64,000 bases of DNA from NCBI RefSeq assembly GCF_004403185.1, contig NZ_SOHJ01000011.1, positions 1 to 64,000 on the forward strand, in the 5' to 3' direction. The position numbers and the translations under genes are program-made. The notes beneath the pieces are model-generated. The model did not search any database, was not told where the DNA came from, and saw only the letters and a list, made by a program, of their open reading frames with translations. How positions within the stretch are numbered: the first letter of the stretch is position 1; every line of letters begins with the position of its first letter. This DNA comes from Cryobacterium suzukii. GTDB lineage: Bacteria > Actinomycetota > Actinomycetes > Actinomycetales > Microbacteriaceae. Of this stretch, positions 29,709 through 39,108 are shown piece after piece.

Positions 29709-30560
29709 CTAGGCCGAGGCGACGAGCTTGACACGGAGCGAATCAACGCCGGTCGTGATGGTCTCGCTTTCCGACCAGCGCGTGCCGAGGCGAGTGAGGA
29801 TTGCGTCGAGGTCAGTCTGGGTGAGGCCGTCGACCAGTTCCAGTTGAACCACGAGCTCGGGGCCGGTGAGGTGGCCAAGCGGGTCACCGGCGGAGAGCTG
29901 GACGGTCAGTACCGAAAGTTCCGTCGCGATCGATGCCGTGAAGGCGGCGGCGACGTGGTGATTGGCGTAACTCGGTGTCCACGGCAAGGATTGGGCGATG
30001 GCCCACAAGGCCGGGCGTCGAATGACGAATTCACCGGGCGAGGTCGGGTCGAGCACGACGAGGTCGGTGTTTTCCTGCGCGGCGGCCAGGGCGACGCGCA
30101 CGGCATCCGCTGGAACGGGCCGGGCGAGGGGATTCCAGATCGTCATGGCTGCGGTGGAGGAGAAAGCAGGCAGTACGGTGCGGCCGTCCGGACCGGCCAC
30201 GGTGATGATCGACAGCTCCTGGGTTTTGTCGATCGTCTGGCCCCGCCTGTTCAGGGCGGCATCGCCGAGCTTGGTCACCAGGGGGATGAGCAGTCGGGAA
30301 CCGCGAATGGCGTCGATGACGCTCTCTTCCCCGGCCTCGCGCGCCTGAAACCGGGCGAGCGCCTCAGCAAGGGGTGCGGGTACGGATCCGTCATCGCCAG
30401 CGTCGAGATTCGCCTCGAACTCGCGACCGGCCCAGGGCTGGCCGGCAGAGTCGGCCGTGTTGGCCGATTCGATGTGATCGCCGGGTTGACCTGACGGCGC
30501 GGCACCGCCCGGGCGTCCAAATGAATCGCCGGTGGAACCGAGGTTTCGCGCCTTCGCCAT
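29709..30560 (-). CDS. SseB-family protein
   Basis: 283 aa. The N-terminal about 75 residues are disordered (Gly/Ala/Pro/Asp rich). Then come LIPLVTKLGDA and LPAFSSTAAMTIWNPLARPVPADA, which are the hallmark of SseB N-domains. In actinobacteria this gene stands next to priA/hisA and its function is not known. It overlaps the hisA stop by 1 nt (TAATG), so it is probably translated from the his mRNA. Confidence 0.85.
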   Translation of the reverse strand: MAKARNLGSTGDSFGRPGGAAPSGQPGDHIESANTADSAGQPWAGREFEANLDAGDDGSVPAPLAEALARFQAREAGEESVIDAIRGSRLLIPLVTKLGDAALNRRGQTIDKTQELSIITVAGPDGRTVLPAFSSTAAMTIWNPLARPVPADAVRVALAAAQENTDLVVLDPTSPGEFVIRRPALWAIAQSLPWTPSYANHHVAAAFTASIATELSVLTVQLSAGDPLGHLTGPELVVQLELVDGLTQTDLDAILTRLGTRWSESETITTGVDSLRVKLVASA

Positions 30561-31306
30561 TAGTCCCCCGCGACGTCCAGGGCCTCGGCCAGGGTGAATG
30601 CGCCCGCATACAGCGCTTTGCCCACGATGGCACCTTCAAGCCCGAGCGGAACCAGGCGGCGCAGGGCTTCAATGTCATCGAGGCTGGAGATGCCGCCGGA
30701 GGCGATCACGGGTTTGCGGGTGCGGTCGAGCACCTGACGAAGAAGGTCTATGTTCGGACCCTGCAGGGTGCCGTCCTTGGTGACGTCGGTCACCACGTAG
30801 CGGGCACAGCCGGCCACTTCGAGGCGTTCGAGCACCTGCCAGAGGTCCCCGCCGTCCTTGGTCCAGCCGCGCGCAGCGAGAGTCGTTCCGCGTACATCGA
30901 GGCCTACGGCGACCGCGTCACCGTATTGCGCTATGACGCTGGCCGCCCACTCCGGATTTTCGAGAGCCGCTGTGCCGAGGTTGATGCGTTTGACGCCCGT
31001 GGTAAGTGCCGCTTCGAGTGACTCGTCATCGCGGATACCACCGGAGAGTTCAATTTTGACGCCCTTGACCTGACGGATGACCTTTTTGATCACGCCAGTA
31101 TTGTTTCCCCGACCGAACGCCGCGTCGAGGTCCACGAGGTGAATCCACTCGGCGCCCTGCCGCGCCCAATCAGCCGCAGCGTCGATGGGATCACCGTAAT
31201 TCGTTTCCGTGCCGGCCTCCCCCTTTGTCAGGCGAACTGCCTTACCGCCGGCCACATCGACGGCGGGCAAGAGGACGAGCCTCGGTGTCTTATTGAACTC
31301 GCTCAT
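30560..31306 (-). CDS. hisA: phosphoribosyl isomerase (HisA/PriA)
   Basis: 248-aa (beta/alpha)8 barrel isomerising ProFAR in histidine synthesis; in many actinobacteria the single enzyme PriA also serves as Trp[16 protein letters not shown] carries the catalytic Asp of strand 1, [11 protein letters not shown] and [12 protein letters not shown] the phosphate site, and [12 protein letters not shown] the second catalytic Asp. Whether a separate trpF exists cannot be seen here. The ATG at 31306 (MSEFNKT) has AAGGACACCA upstream. hisF is not in the window. Confidence 0.93.
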   Translation of the reverse strand: MSEFNKTPRLVLLPAVDVAGGKAVRLTKGEAGTETNYGDPIDAAADWARQGAEWIHLVDLDAAFGRGNNTGVIKKVIRQVKGVKIELSGGIRDDESLEAALTTGVKRINLGTAALENPEWAASVIAQYGDAVAVGLDVRGTTLAARGWTKDGGDLWQVLERLEVAGCARYVVTDVTKDGTLQGPNIDLLRQVLDRTRKPVIASGGISSLDDIEALRRLVPLGLEGAIVGKALYAGAFTLAEALDVAGD

Positions 31307-31411
31307 TGGTGTCCTTGGTTGGTGCGGTCGCATGCTGCGACCAGTTTCATGGCAGGTGCCGGTAATGGGTAGGCAGGAAGAGTGCGGATTGTGAAGTCTA
31401 GGCGCACCGCG

Positions 31412-32044
31412 CTAGTCGCGCAGAGTTCCGATCCAGTTCTTCAGCAGGCGGATGCCCGCCTCACCCGATTTTTCGGGGTGGAATTGGGTGGCGCTGAGCG
31501 GGCCGTTCTCGATCGCAGCCAGGAACGGTGCCCCGTGTTCCGCCCAGGTGAGCCGGGGTTCGGGAAACGGCGGCATGACCTCGAGCGTCCAGGATTGGGC
31601 GGCGTACGAGTGCACGAAATAGAACCGTTCCTCTTCGATACCTCGGAAGAGTACAGAGTTAGGGGCGCTCCTGACGGTGTCCCAGCCCATGTGCGGCAGG
31701 ATCGGTGCGGGAAGTTCGGTGACCGTTCCGGGCCATTCGCCGAGTCCCTCGGTGTCGATCCCGCGCTCGACACCGTGTTCAAACATGACCTGCATGCCGA
31801 CGCAGATGCCGAGCACCGGACGATCGCCAGCCAGGCGACGGTCGATGATTTCGTCGCCGCGCACCGCTTTGAGTGCGGCCATCACTGCGCTGAACGCACC
31901 GACACCTGGCACGACGAGGCCGTCGGCCTCGAGTGCGACCGTTCGATCGCTCGTCAGGGTGACGTCGGCGCCCGCCAGTTCGAGTGCCTTGGCCGCGGAG
32001 TGCACATTGCCCGTGCCGTAGTCGAAGACAACGACCCGGGTCAC
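31412..32044 (-). CDS. hisH: imidazole glycerol phosphate synthase, glutaminase subunit
   Basis: 210-aa class I glutamine amidotransferase giving ammonia to HisF. The nucleophile Cys is in LGICVGMQ, and the His-x-Glu pair is in [21 protein letters not shown] is the canonical HisH N-terminus. Overlaps hisB by 4 nt. A 105-nt gap separates it from hisA. Confidence 0.96.
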   Translation of the reverse strand: MTRVVVFDYGTGNVHSAAKALELAGADVTLTSDRTVALEADGLVVPGVGAFSAVMAALKAVRGDEIIDRRLAGDRPVLGICVGMQVMFEHGVERGIDTEGLGEWPGTVTELPAPILPHMGWDTVRSAPNSVLFRGIEEERFYFVHSYAAQSWTLEVMPPFPEPRLTWAEHGAPFLAAIENGPLSATQFHPEKSGEAGIRLLKNWIGTLRD

Positions 32045-32664
32045 AGGGCACCCTTGGTCGACGGAATACCGTGCACCAGCGGGTCGAGGGCTTTGGCGAG
32101 GCGAAAAGCGCGGGCGAAAGCCTTGAACTCGGCTTCGGCGATGTGGTGCGGGTCGCGCCCGCCCAGCACGGTTACGTGCACGGTCAACCCGGCGTGAAAG
32201 GTGATGGCTTCAAAGACGTGACGCACCATGGAGCCGGTGAAGTGTCCGCCGATGAGGTGGAATTCGAAGCCGGCCGGTTCACCGGTGTGCACCAGGTAGG
32301 GGCGACCCGAGATGTCGACGACGGCTTGCGCGAGGGCCTCGTCGAGCGGCACCAGCGCATCGCCGTAGCGCGAGATGCCCGACTTATCGCCGAGCGCTTG
32401 GCGAATAGCCTGGCCGAGCACGATTCCCACGTCTTCGACAGTGTGGTGCACATCAATTTCGATGTCGCCGGAAGCGCGCACGGTGAGGTCGCACAACGAG
32501 TGTTTCGCGAACGCGGTGAGGAGGTGGTCGTAAAACGGCACCGAGGTGCGGATATCACTGACGCCGGTACCGTCGAGGTTGAGCGAGAGATCGATGCTGG
32601 ATTCGCTCGTCTCCCGTTGCAGGTGTGCGACGCGGGGCGTGAAAATGCCGACAGGTGAACTCAT
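32041..32664 (-). CDS. hisB: imidazoleglycerol-phosphate dehydratase
   Basis: Monofunctional IGPD, 207 aa, manganese enzyme. The repeated histidine motifs are visible: [26 protein letters not shown], and [18 protein letters not shown]. It starts 9 nt after the hisC stop; TAAGCT lies 6 nt before the ATG but overlaps the hisC stop codon, so it is not a good promoter call. Confidence 0.97.
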   Translation of the reverse strand: MSSPVGIFTPRVAHLQRETSESSIDLSLNLDGTGVSDIRTSVPFYDHLLTAFAKHSLCDLTVRASGDIEIDVHHTVEDVGIVLGQAIRQALGDKSGISRYGDALVPLDEALAQAVVDISGRPYLVHTGEPAGFEFHLIGGHFTGSMVRHVFEAITFHAGLTVHVTVLGGRDPHHIAEAEFKAFARAFRLAKALDPLVHGIPSTKGAL

Positions 32665-32673
32665 ACTGCTAGC

Positions 32674-33798
32674 TTATTCGGCTCGGACTGAATCGGTTTG
32701 ACCGGGAGTACCGGCACGCCCCAGGCGGGACAACGCCTCGAGGAACTGTGACGTCTCATTCTCGGTACCGGCCGTCACCCGCAAATGGCCGGGAATACCA
32801 ACGTCGCGAATGAGGATTCCCTCAGCGAGCAACGCCTCAAAGGTCTCCCGCGGGTCGGTCACTCCCCCAAACAGCACGAAGTTACTCCAACTTCGGTGCG
32901 GGGAATAGCCCAAGCGGGCAAGCTCAACCACGAGTCGGTCACGCTGCCCTCGAATGTCGTCGACCATCGCGAGCATCTCGGCGCTGTGCGCCAGAGCCGC
33001 ATTCGCCGCGGCCTGAGTCAGAGCCGACAGGTGGTACGGCAGACGCACCAGGCGAAGGGCATCCGTTACCGCCGGATCGGCAGCCAGGTAACCGACGCGC
33101 GCACCGGCAAAAGCGAAGGCTTTGCTCATCGTGCGCGAGACGAGGAGCCGTTCCCGACCGGGCAGCAGGGTGATCGCACTCGGAGTACCAGTGGGTGCGA
33201 ATTCGGCGTAGGCCTCGTCAACGACAACGATGCCGGCTGTCGCGTCGTAGACGGCGGCGATGGTCTCGAGCGAGAGCGGGGTGCCTGTGGGGTTGTTCGG
33301 CGAGCAGAGAAAAACGATGTCGGGGTTGGTTCGGGTGACCTCGCTCGCGGCCGTGACCGGCGAGAGCTCGAAGTCGGCGTCACGAGTGCCCGAAATCCAG
33401 GTGGTGCCAGTACCCGACGCGAGAATCGAGTACATCGAGTACGTCGGAGCAAAGCCGAGCAGGCTGCGTCCCGGCCCGCCGAAAGCCTGAAGCACCTGCT
33501 GCAGCACTTCGTTGGACCCGTTCGCCGCCCAAATATTGTCGGCGGTGAGCCCCTCACCGAGGTACTGGGCCAGCGCCTCGCGCAGGGCCGTGAACTCACG
33601 GTCGGGATACCGATTTACCGAGTGGATGGCCTCGGCCAGGCTAGCGAGGATGTCGCGCGCCACCGAGTCAGGGATGGGGTGCGTGTTCTCGTTGACGTTC
33701 AGCGCCACCGGAACGTGCAGTTGCGGAGCACCGTATGGGGTGAGACCTTGCAGATTGGTACGGAGCGGGAGGTCTTCGAGGCTGGTCACCCTCTCCAT
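32674..33798 (-). CDS. hisC: histidinol-phosphate aminotransferase
   Basis: PLP-dependent class II aminotransferase, 374 aa. LNVNENTHP opens the substrate region. FLCSPNNPTG and VVDEAYAEF are PLP-binding segments, and SRTMSKAFAFAGARVGY carries the Schiff-base lysine. hisD, often immediately upstream in actinobacteria, is missing: the LysM gene ends 31 nt before. No terminator fits in that gap, so some expression may come from the LysM promoter. Confidence 0.95.
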   Translation of the reverse strand: MERVTSLEDLPLRTNLQGLTPYGAPQLHVPVALNVNENTHPIPDSVARDILASLAEAIHSVNRYPDREFTALREALAQYLGEGLTADNIWAANGSNEVLQQVLQAFGGPGRSLLGFAPTYSMYSILASGTGTTWISGTRDADFELSPVTAASEVTRTNPDIVFLCSPNNPTGTPLSLETIAAVYDATAGIVVVDEAYAEFAPTGTPSAITLLPGRERLLVSRTMSKAFAFAGARVGYLAADPAVTDALRLVRLPYHLSALTQAAANAALAHSAEMLAMVDDIRGQRDRLVVELARLGYSPHRSWSNFVLFGGVTDPRETFEALLAEGILIRDVGIPGHLRVTAGTENETSQFLEALSRLGRAGTPGQTDSVRAE

Positions 33799-33829
33799 GC
33801 TACGGCCCTGTGCCGCTGCCGATATCTTC

Positions 33830-34255
33830 TTAGGTGTCGGCGGGGATTTCTAAACGCTGGCCCGGCTGCAAAGTTTCGACAGACAGTGCGTTGAGTCGTT
33901 TGATGTCCGCCACCACGTCGCGCGGGTCGGCCGCCGGCGAGATCTCTTCGGCAAGGTCCCACAGGGTCTGGCCGGGTTCGACCGTGACGAACCGGGCGGA
34001 ACCGACGTCGGTTGGCGAGTACGCCAGAGTTGTAACGATTCCGGAATCGGTCGTGTACGACATGAGGTCAATGCCCGTGGCGGAGTCCGCCGCACCGGCC
34101 GCACCCCCGTTGACGGCGAAAGACACGGCGCCGATCACCAGCGGGACGGCTGCGAGGGTTGTGAAAACCACGCGACCGCGGCGGGTGAGACGAAGACGAC
34201 TGACGGGCGTGAGGGCTGCCGGTACGAAAACTGCTGGTGCACATGCTGTGGTCAT
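33830..34255 (-). CDS. LysM-domain membrane protein, YneA/DivS-like division suppressor candidate
   Basis: 141 aa. After a basic N-terminal stretch there is one membrane span (VVFTTLAAVPLVIGAVSFAV), then a C-terminal LysM domain (FVTVEPGQTLWDLAEEI ... LQPGQRLEIP) predicted to face the cell wall. The gene is divergent from lexA, the position of yneA in Bacillus, divS in Corynebacterium and the Rv2719c gene in mycobacteria, all SOS-induced and cell-division linked. The ATG at 34255 (MTTACAPAVF) has TTGGAGG upstream. LexA-box-like sequences lie in the shared intergenic region. Confidence 0.8.
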   Translation of the reverse strand: MTTACAPAVFVPAALTPVSRLRLTRRGRVVFTTLAAVPLVIGAVSFAVNGGAAGAADSATGIDLMSYTTDSGIVTTLAYSPTDVGSARFVTVEPGQTLWDLAEEISPAADPRDVVADIKRLNALSVETLQPGQRLEIPADT

Positions 34256-34546
34256 GTCAAACCTCCAAGGTAGGCGGGCTGCGAGTCTCGTATCCGGCCC
34301 TCGGCCGGGAAGGCCGGATACGAAACTATGTTCCGAATATAACTTCGAACAATCGAACATGCAAGCTTTTTCTCGCCTCAGCCCGGAATTTAGCGCAACA
34401 CACTCGAATAAGTGTTTGTTTGAGGGCGTGGAACTGGATAAACTTTCGATAGGACAATTGCTTGATTTACACTCAACCAGACACCACCGACATTCCCGCG
34501 TGACATGGTTTCAGGCCACACGGGACCTATTCAAGGAGGGCACATC
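34256..34546. promoter_or_regulatory. divergent lexA / LysM control region with candidate SOS boxes
   Basis: 291 nt, strikingly AT-rich for this window. GAAACTATGTTC at 34322-34333 matches 10 of 12 positions of the GAACATATGTTC-type SOS box. TCGAATAAGTGTTTG at 34404-34418 is a second, weaker candidate. A third place, 34344-34359, has GAAC arms as a direct rather than inverted repeat. A GGCCGGGAAGGCC hairpin lies at 34304-34316. No coding frame here is supported. Confidence 0.6.
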
Positions 34547-35251
34547 GTGACACAAGACACCAGTGGTACCCGCGACAAGGGCGGGACTCGGCGCCGCAAG
34601 AGTTTGAGCCAACGCCAGCTCGCTATTCTCGACGTGATTCAGCGCTCGGTGAGCTCGCGCGGCTACCCGCCGAGCATGCGGGAAATCGGTGATGCAGTCG
34701 GTCTCGCCTCCCTGTCGAGCGTGACCCACCAGCTCAACCAACTCGAACTCAGCGGTTACCTGCGCCGCGACCCGAATCGTCCGCGTGCCCTCGAAGTGCT
34801 CATCGAGATTCAGCGTGCTCCCGAAGACGTCAGCACCGGCGATCAGGACAGCTTTCACCCCGGCATACAGGTCGGCGATGCTGCGATGGTTCCCCTCGTC
34901 GGTCGCATCGCCGCGGGAATTCCCATCACGGCCGACCAACAGATAGACGAGATCTTCCCGCTGCCCCGCCAGCTCGTGGGTCAGGGAGAGCTGTTCATGC
35001 TCAAAGTCGTGGGTGAGTCCATGATCGACGCGGCCATCTGCGACGGCGACTGGGTAGTCGTTCGCCAGCAGAAGACCGCAGAGAACGGCGAGATCGTCGC
35101 TGCCATGCTCGACAATGAGGCCACGGTGAAGGTCTTGCGCAAGCGCGACGGCCACACCTGGCTATTGCCGCGCAACAGCAACTTCGAACCGATTGTCGGT
35201 GACTTTGCCGACATCCTCGGCAAGGTCGTTGCGGTGTTGCGCTCGGTCTAG
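34547..35251 (+). CDS. lexA: SOS repressor LexA
   Basis: 234-aa repressor/self-cleaving serine peptidase (S24). The N-terminal winged helix-turn-helix ([14 protein letters not shown] ... [16 protein letters not shown]) is followed by the cleavage site Ala-Gly in GRIAAGIPI. The catalytic Ser is in VVGESMIDA and the catalytic Lys in NEATVKVL. The GTG at 34547 follows AAGGAGGG with 6-nt spacing; an upstream in-frame start at 34505 is less good. Divergent from the LysM gene and likely autoregulated. Confidence 0.97.
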   Translation: MTQDTSGTRDKGGTRRRKSLSQRQLAILDVIQRSVSSRGYPPSMREIGDAVGLASLSSVTHQLNQLELSGYLRRDPNRPRALEVLIEIQRAPEDVSTGDQDSFHPGIQVGDAAMVPLVGRIAAGIPITADQQIDEIFPLPRQLVGQGELFMLKVVGESMIDAAICDGDWVVVRQQKTAENGEIVAAMLDNEATVKVLRKRDGHTWLLPRNSNFEPIVGDFADILGKVVAVLRSV

Positions 35252-35275
35252 TTCTCGCACTGACACCTGCCGCAC

Positions 35276-35315
35276 GAGAAGGGCCCCACCACCAGCCGGT
35301 GGTCGGGCCCTTCTC
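35276..35315. terminator. bidirectional terminator between lexA and metE
   Basis: GAGAAGGGCCC (35276-35286) pairs perfectly with GGGCCCTTCTC (35305-35315), with an inner CCACC/GGTGG pairing. It lies between convergent lexA and metE, 25 and 18 nt from their stop codons. No long T-tract on either side, so it may act as a decay barrier as well. Confidence 0.7.
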
Positions 35316-35332
35316 TCACTGCGGTGGTCGAG

Positions 35333-37675
35333 TCAGGCGCTCACGTCGGCACTGAGGCGTTCGCGCACCACCCGCGTCGCCGCAAGCATGTTCTGCAGCG
35401 ATTGCACGGTTTCGTCATAGCCACGCGTCTTGAGACCGCAGTCCGGGTTCACCCAGACCTGTCGTTCGGGAATGGATTCCAGGGCGGTGTCGAGCAGGGT
35501 CGTCAGTTCACCTACGCTCGGCACCCGGGGTGAGTGGATGTCATAGATTCCGGCACCGATGCCGTGGTCAAACCCGCCTGCCTCGATCTCTTGCACTACC
35601 TCCATCCGGGAACGGGCCGCTTCGATACTCGTGACGTCTGCATCAAGGTTGCGGATGGCTTCGATGACGACGCCGAACTCCGAATAGCAAAGGTGGGTAT
35701 GAATCTGGGTCGCATCCGCTACACCGGCCGTCGCGAGCCGGAACGAGCCGACCGACCAATCCAGGTAGTCCGCGTGATCTCTCTTTTTCAGCGGCAGCAG
35801 TTCCCGCAAGGCCGGTTCGTCGACCTGAACGATCTTGATGCCCGCAGCCTCAAGATCACCAATTTCGTCGCGCAGGGCCAGGGCCACCTGGCGGGCAGTT
35901 TCGCCGAGCGGCTGATCATCGCGCACAAAGGACCAGGCCAGAATCGTCACCGGTCCGGTGAGCATACCCTTGACCGGCTTCGCCGTCAGGCTCTGCGTGT
36001 ACACCGACCAGTCCACCGTGATCGGTGCCGGGCGCGATACGTCGCCCCACAGAATGGACGGCCGCGTGCAGCGGCTGCCGTAGGACTGCACCCAGCCGTT
36101 CTCGGTCACGGCAAACCCATCGAGGTTTTCGGCAAAGTACTGCACCATGTCATTGCGTTCGGGTTCTCCGTGCACGAGCACGTCGAGCCCAATCTCCTCC
36201 TGCAGGGCCACGACCCGACCGATCTCGGCGCGCATCAGGGACCGATATTCGTCGGCGGCTATGGTTCCCTTGAGAAACTGGGCACGTGTTCGGCGTATGT
36301 CACCGGTCTGCGGGAACGATCCGATCGTCGTTGTTGGCAACGGCGGCAGCTGCAATGCCGCATCCTGCGCGCGCAGACGATCGGCGTAAGCGCCCCGGCT
36401 GAAGTCGGCGTCGGTGAGCATAGCAGCACGGCGGCGCACGACGCCGTCGCGCACGCCGGGGGCGCTGTGCCGCTCAGCCAACGCAGCCTCGGCTTCGGCC
36501 AACGGTCCGGCGATGGCGGCCCGTCCATTGACGAGCCCCTGCGCGAGGGTAGCGACCTGCCCGACCTTCTGGTCGGCGAAGGCCAACCAGCTCGCCAACG
36601 AGCCAGGCAGAGATGTTTCATCGAGCACATCGTGCGGCACGTGCAGCAGGGAGGTCGAGGTGGAGACGGAAACGGAGTCCGACAGCACGCGCACACCCTC
36701 GGCAACTTCGATGGCCCCGGCTAAGTCGCCGCGCCAGATGTTGTGGCCGTCGATTACCCCGGCGACGAGGGTCTTGCCGTCCAGCCCCGGTACCGCCTGC
36801 GGCAGAGTTCCCCGCACCAGGTCGAGGCCGATTGCTTCGACGGCTGTGGAGGCGAGAACCGGCAGAGCATCATCGAGGCTGCCGTAGGGCGCCGCAACGA
36901 ACAGAGCCGGCCGGACGGTCAACCGACCCAGCAACCCATAAACGGATGCGACGGCCGCCAGCGTCTCGGCGCGCGGCACGTCGATGGATTCACTGACCAG
37001 GCCCGGCTCGTCGAGCTGCACCCAGTCAGCGCCGGCATCCGCCAGCCGCGCGAGGAGCGCCGCGTAAACGGGAAGAAGATCGTCGAGCCGAGACAGCGGC
37101 GAAAAACCGCCCGGAGCGCCATCGCTGGCCTTGCTGAGCAGCAGGAACGTGACCGGCCCGACGAGCACCGGACGGGTGAGGAACCCGGCGGCTTTGGCTT
37201 CGACGAATTCACGCACGATCCGGTCACCGGCGAGCGAGAACACGGTCTCCGGGCCGATCTCGGGCACGAGGTAGTGGTAGTTGGAGTCGAACCACTTAGT
37301 CATTTCGAGTGGCAGGTTCTCTCCCTCGCCCCGCGCCAGGGTGAAATAGCCAGCCAAATCGAGGGTTCCGTCTGCGGCGACGAGCGAGGCAAACCGGCCG
37401 GGAATCGCGCCGACGGCGACGATCGTGTCGAGCACCTGGTCGTAGTACGAGAACGACTCAGGGATCGACGAGTCTGTGCGGCCGAGACCGAGATCGACGA
37501 GCCGGTCGCGGGTCTGCTGCCGCAGCTGGGCGGCGACGGCTTCCAGGGCCGCCCCATCGATCTCTCCGGACCAAAATGCTTCGACGGCCTTCTTGAGTTC
37601 CCGCCGCCGGCCGATGCGAGGGTAGCCGAGGATGGTGCCGGCGGGGAAGGCGCTGGATATGGGGGCGCTGGGCAT
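35333..37675 (-). CDS. metE: cobalamin-independent methionine synthase
   Basis: Transfers methyl from 5-methyl-THF-polyglutamate to homocysteine. 780 aa with duplicated barrels. The N-terminal ILGYPRIGRRRELKKA and the C-terminal zinc site (QIHTHLCYSEF, His and Cys; VNPDCGLKTRG, the last Cys) are intact. The ATG at 37675 (MPSAPISS) has AAGGA upstream. It follows metF by 89 nt, in which a 14-bp palindrome (37745-37758) occurs; the pair supplies and uses methyl-THF. No cobalamin riboswitch was recognised upstream. Confidence 0.97.
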   Translation of the reverse strand: MPSAPISSAFPAGTILGYPRIGRRRELKKAVEAFWSGEIDGAALEAVAAQLRQQTRDRLVDLGLGRTDSSIPESFSYYDQVLDTIVAVGAIPGRFASLVAADGTLDLAGYFTLARGEGENLPLEMTKWFDSNYHYLVPEIGPETVFSLAGDRIVREFVEAKAAGFLTRPVLVGPVTFLLLSKASDGAPGGFSPLSRLDDLLPVYAALLARLADAGADWVQLDEPGLVSESIDVPRAETLAAVASVYGLLGRLTVRPALFVAAPYGSLDDALPVLASTAVEAIGLDLVRGTLPQAVPGLDGKTLVAGVIDGHNIWRGDLAGAIEVAEGVRVLSDSVSVSTSTSLLHVPHDVLDETSLPGSLASWLAFADQKVGQVATLAQGLVNGRAAIAGPLAEAEAALAERHSAPGVRDGVVRRRAAMLTDADFSRGAYADRLRAQDAALQLPPLPTTTIGSFPQTGDIRRTRAQFLKGTIAADEYRSLMRAEIGRVVALQEEIGLDVLVHGEPERNDMVQYFAENLDGFAVTENGWVQSYGSRCTRPSILWGDVSRPAPITVDWSVYTQSLTAKPVKGMLTGPVTILAWSFVRDDQPLGETARQVALALRDEIGDLEAAGIKIVQVDEPALRELLPLKKRDHADYLDWSVGSFRLATAGVADATQIHTHLCYSEFGVVIEAIRNLDADVTSIEAARSRMEVVQEIEAGGFDHGIGAGIYDIHSPRVPSVGELTTLLDTALESIPERQVWVNPDCGLKTRGYDETVQSLQNMLAATRVVRERLSADVSA

Positions 37676-37764
37676 GGTGATTCCTTCACTGGAGCGATGG
37701 TGGCTGGAATGGTCGAAGAGAACGAACGTGGGGGTGGGCCTACACGCCTGATCAGGCGGGAGGC

Positions 37765-38730
37765 CTAGGGCATGGCTGCGGGCACCGGACGCGCCCCACA
37801 CCCCTCGAGTATCGACAGCACGGTGTCGTGCTGGTTGAAGGCATAGAGGTGTAGGCCGGGGGCACCGCCCGCGAGAACGTCCTGGCTGAGGCGTACGGCG
37901 TAGTCGATGCCGATCTGGCGCTGTCCTTGCTCGGTCGGTTCGACCTCGAGCTCGATCGACAGTTCAGCCGGCAACTTCTCACCGGACAGCTGCAGAATTC
38001 GGCGTAACCGGTTCGGGCTGGTCACCGGCATGATGCCGGGAAGAATAGGAAAGAGTACCCCGGCAGAGCGAGCCCGTTGGATGAAGCTCAGGTAGTCGTC
38101 GGCGTGAAAGAACAGCTGGGTGATCGCCAGGTTGGCCCCGGCGGCCTGCTTGGCCAGCAGCGTGTCGATGTCCTGTGTAACCGACCGCGAGTTGGGGTGG
38201 CCGTTGGGGAAGGCGGCGACGCCGATGCGCACCTTGCTGCGTTCGGTTTTTACTCCGCGAGCACTGGGAAGACCGGGAATGACCGTCTCGGTGTATGGCA
38301 CACGTTCGGCTTGCACTCGATGGATGAGTTGCACCAGCTCGCCCGCGCTGTGGAGGTCCCCGAGAAACGTGGTGTCGTCCGGGGCTGCGCCCTGCGGCGC
38401 GTCTCCTCGGACGGCCAGGAAGCTGCGGATACCGGCGTCAAGGAACTCGCGAATGAGACGGCTCGCCTCTGTGTGCGAGGAGCCGACGCAGGTGAGATGC
38501 GCCATGGCATCCGCGCTCGTCTGGTCTTTGATGTAGCGCAAAACGTCGAGCGAGGAGTTGCGCGATGACCCGTTGGCGCCGTAGGTGACCGAGATGAACT
38601 CGGGACCGGCGGCGGCCAAGTGATCGATGGTGCGGGTGAGAGCGGATGCTGCGGCGACCGTTTTCGGCGGATACACCTCGAACGAGAACGCCAGGCGGGC
38701 GTCACACGCAGAAATCCCTGTCGTGGTCAT
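37765..38730 (-). CDS. metF: 5,10-methylenetetrahydrofolate reductase
   Basis: FAD-dependent (beta/alpha)8 barrel producing 5-methyl-THF for MetE. 321 aa. FSFEVYPPKT carries the catalytic Glu, EFISVTYGANGSSR and FLAVRGDAPQG are the FAD/folate-binding regions, and ANLAITQLFFHADDYL is the conserved late strand. ATG with GAGGAAAC upstream. First gene of metF-metE; preceded by a 378-nt region that is shared with the end of the GH18 gene. Confidence 0.96.
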   Translation of the reverse strand: MTTTGISACDARLAFSFEVYPPKTVAAASALTRTIDHLAAAGPEFISVTYGANGSSRNSSLDVLRYIKDQTSADAMAHLTCVGSSHTEASRLIREFLDAGIRSFLAVRGDAPQGAAPDDTTFLGDLHSAGELVQLIHRVQAERVPYTETVIPGLPSARGVKTERSKVRIGVAAFPNGHPNSRSVTQDIDTLLAKQAAGANLAITQLFFHADDYLSFIQRARSAGVLFPILPGIMPVTSPNRLRRILQLSGEKLPAELSIELEVEPTEQGQRQIGIDYAVRLSQDVLAGGAPGLHLYAFNQHDTVLSILEGCGARPVPAAMP

Positions 38731-39108
38731 GTTTCCTCATTCGGCAGAAGCGGTACAGCAGTGGTGGCCGGGCGGCCGCGGACATCGCCAGCAGTCTGGC
38801 GGTACTTCGCGGGCGGATGCCGGGCTCGGCTGTCGCTCCATGCCGGGGAATGAATTCCGTCGGCAACGATTGATTAGACACTAACAACACCGACGCTGAC
38901 GTTGGCGAATATGACAATTCATGTCACCCCGCGGTCACTGTTATTACTGTCGGACATCTAGGCACCGCCATCGAACCCTGCCAGACGCGCTGCTCAGGCT
39001 TATTTTCATGGCCGCGGGTACGAGTGCTCGGGGTATCGTTGAGCTGCGTCGCGACAACCATTAGTGCGCGAGGGGCGGTAGCCACGCCGGCCGCGCGTCA
39101 GTCAAGCA
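38731..39108 (-). other. upstream region of metF-metE, operator-like palindromes
   Basis: 378 nt without a gene. Two short inverted repeats occur in its AT-richer centre: TTAGACACTAA (38874-38884) and TGACAATTCATGTCA (38912-38926, 5-bp arms). TTAGAC resembles half of the TAGAC-N6-GTCTA operator bound by McbR in Corynebacterium, but the full site is not present. No SAM riboswitch was recognised. The leader would be over 130 nt. Confidence 0.45.

Noticed and set aside
31307..31411. Search for hisF or a tRNA in the hisA-hisH gap and other gaps.
   Set aside because: Gaps are too short and no cloverleaf or TpsiC-like GGTTCGAATCC element was found in any intergenic region.
32665..32676. Leaderless promoter for hisB (TAAGCT 6 nt before the ATG).
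   Set aside because: The hexamer overlaps the hisC stop codon inside a tight operon; coincidence is more likely.
37676..39108. SAM or cobalamin riboswitch upstream of metE or metF.
   Set aside because: No conserved core or B12-box-like sequence could be matched. The gap before metE is only 89 nt.
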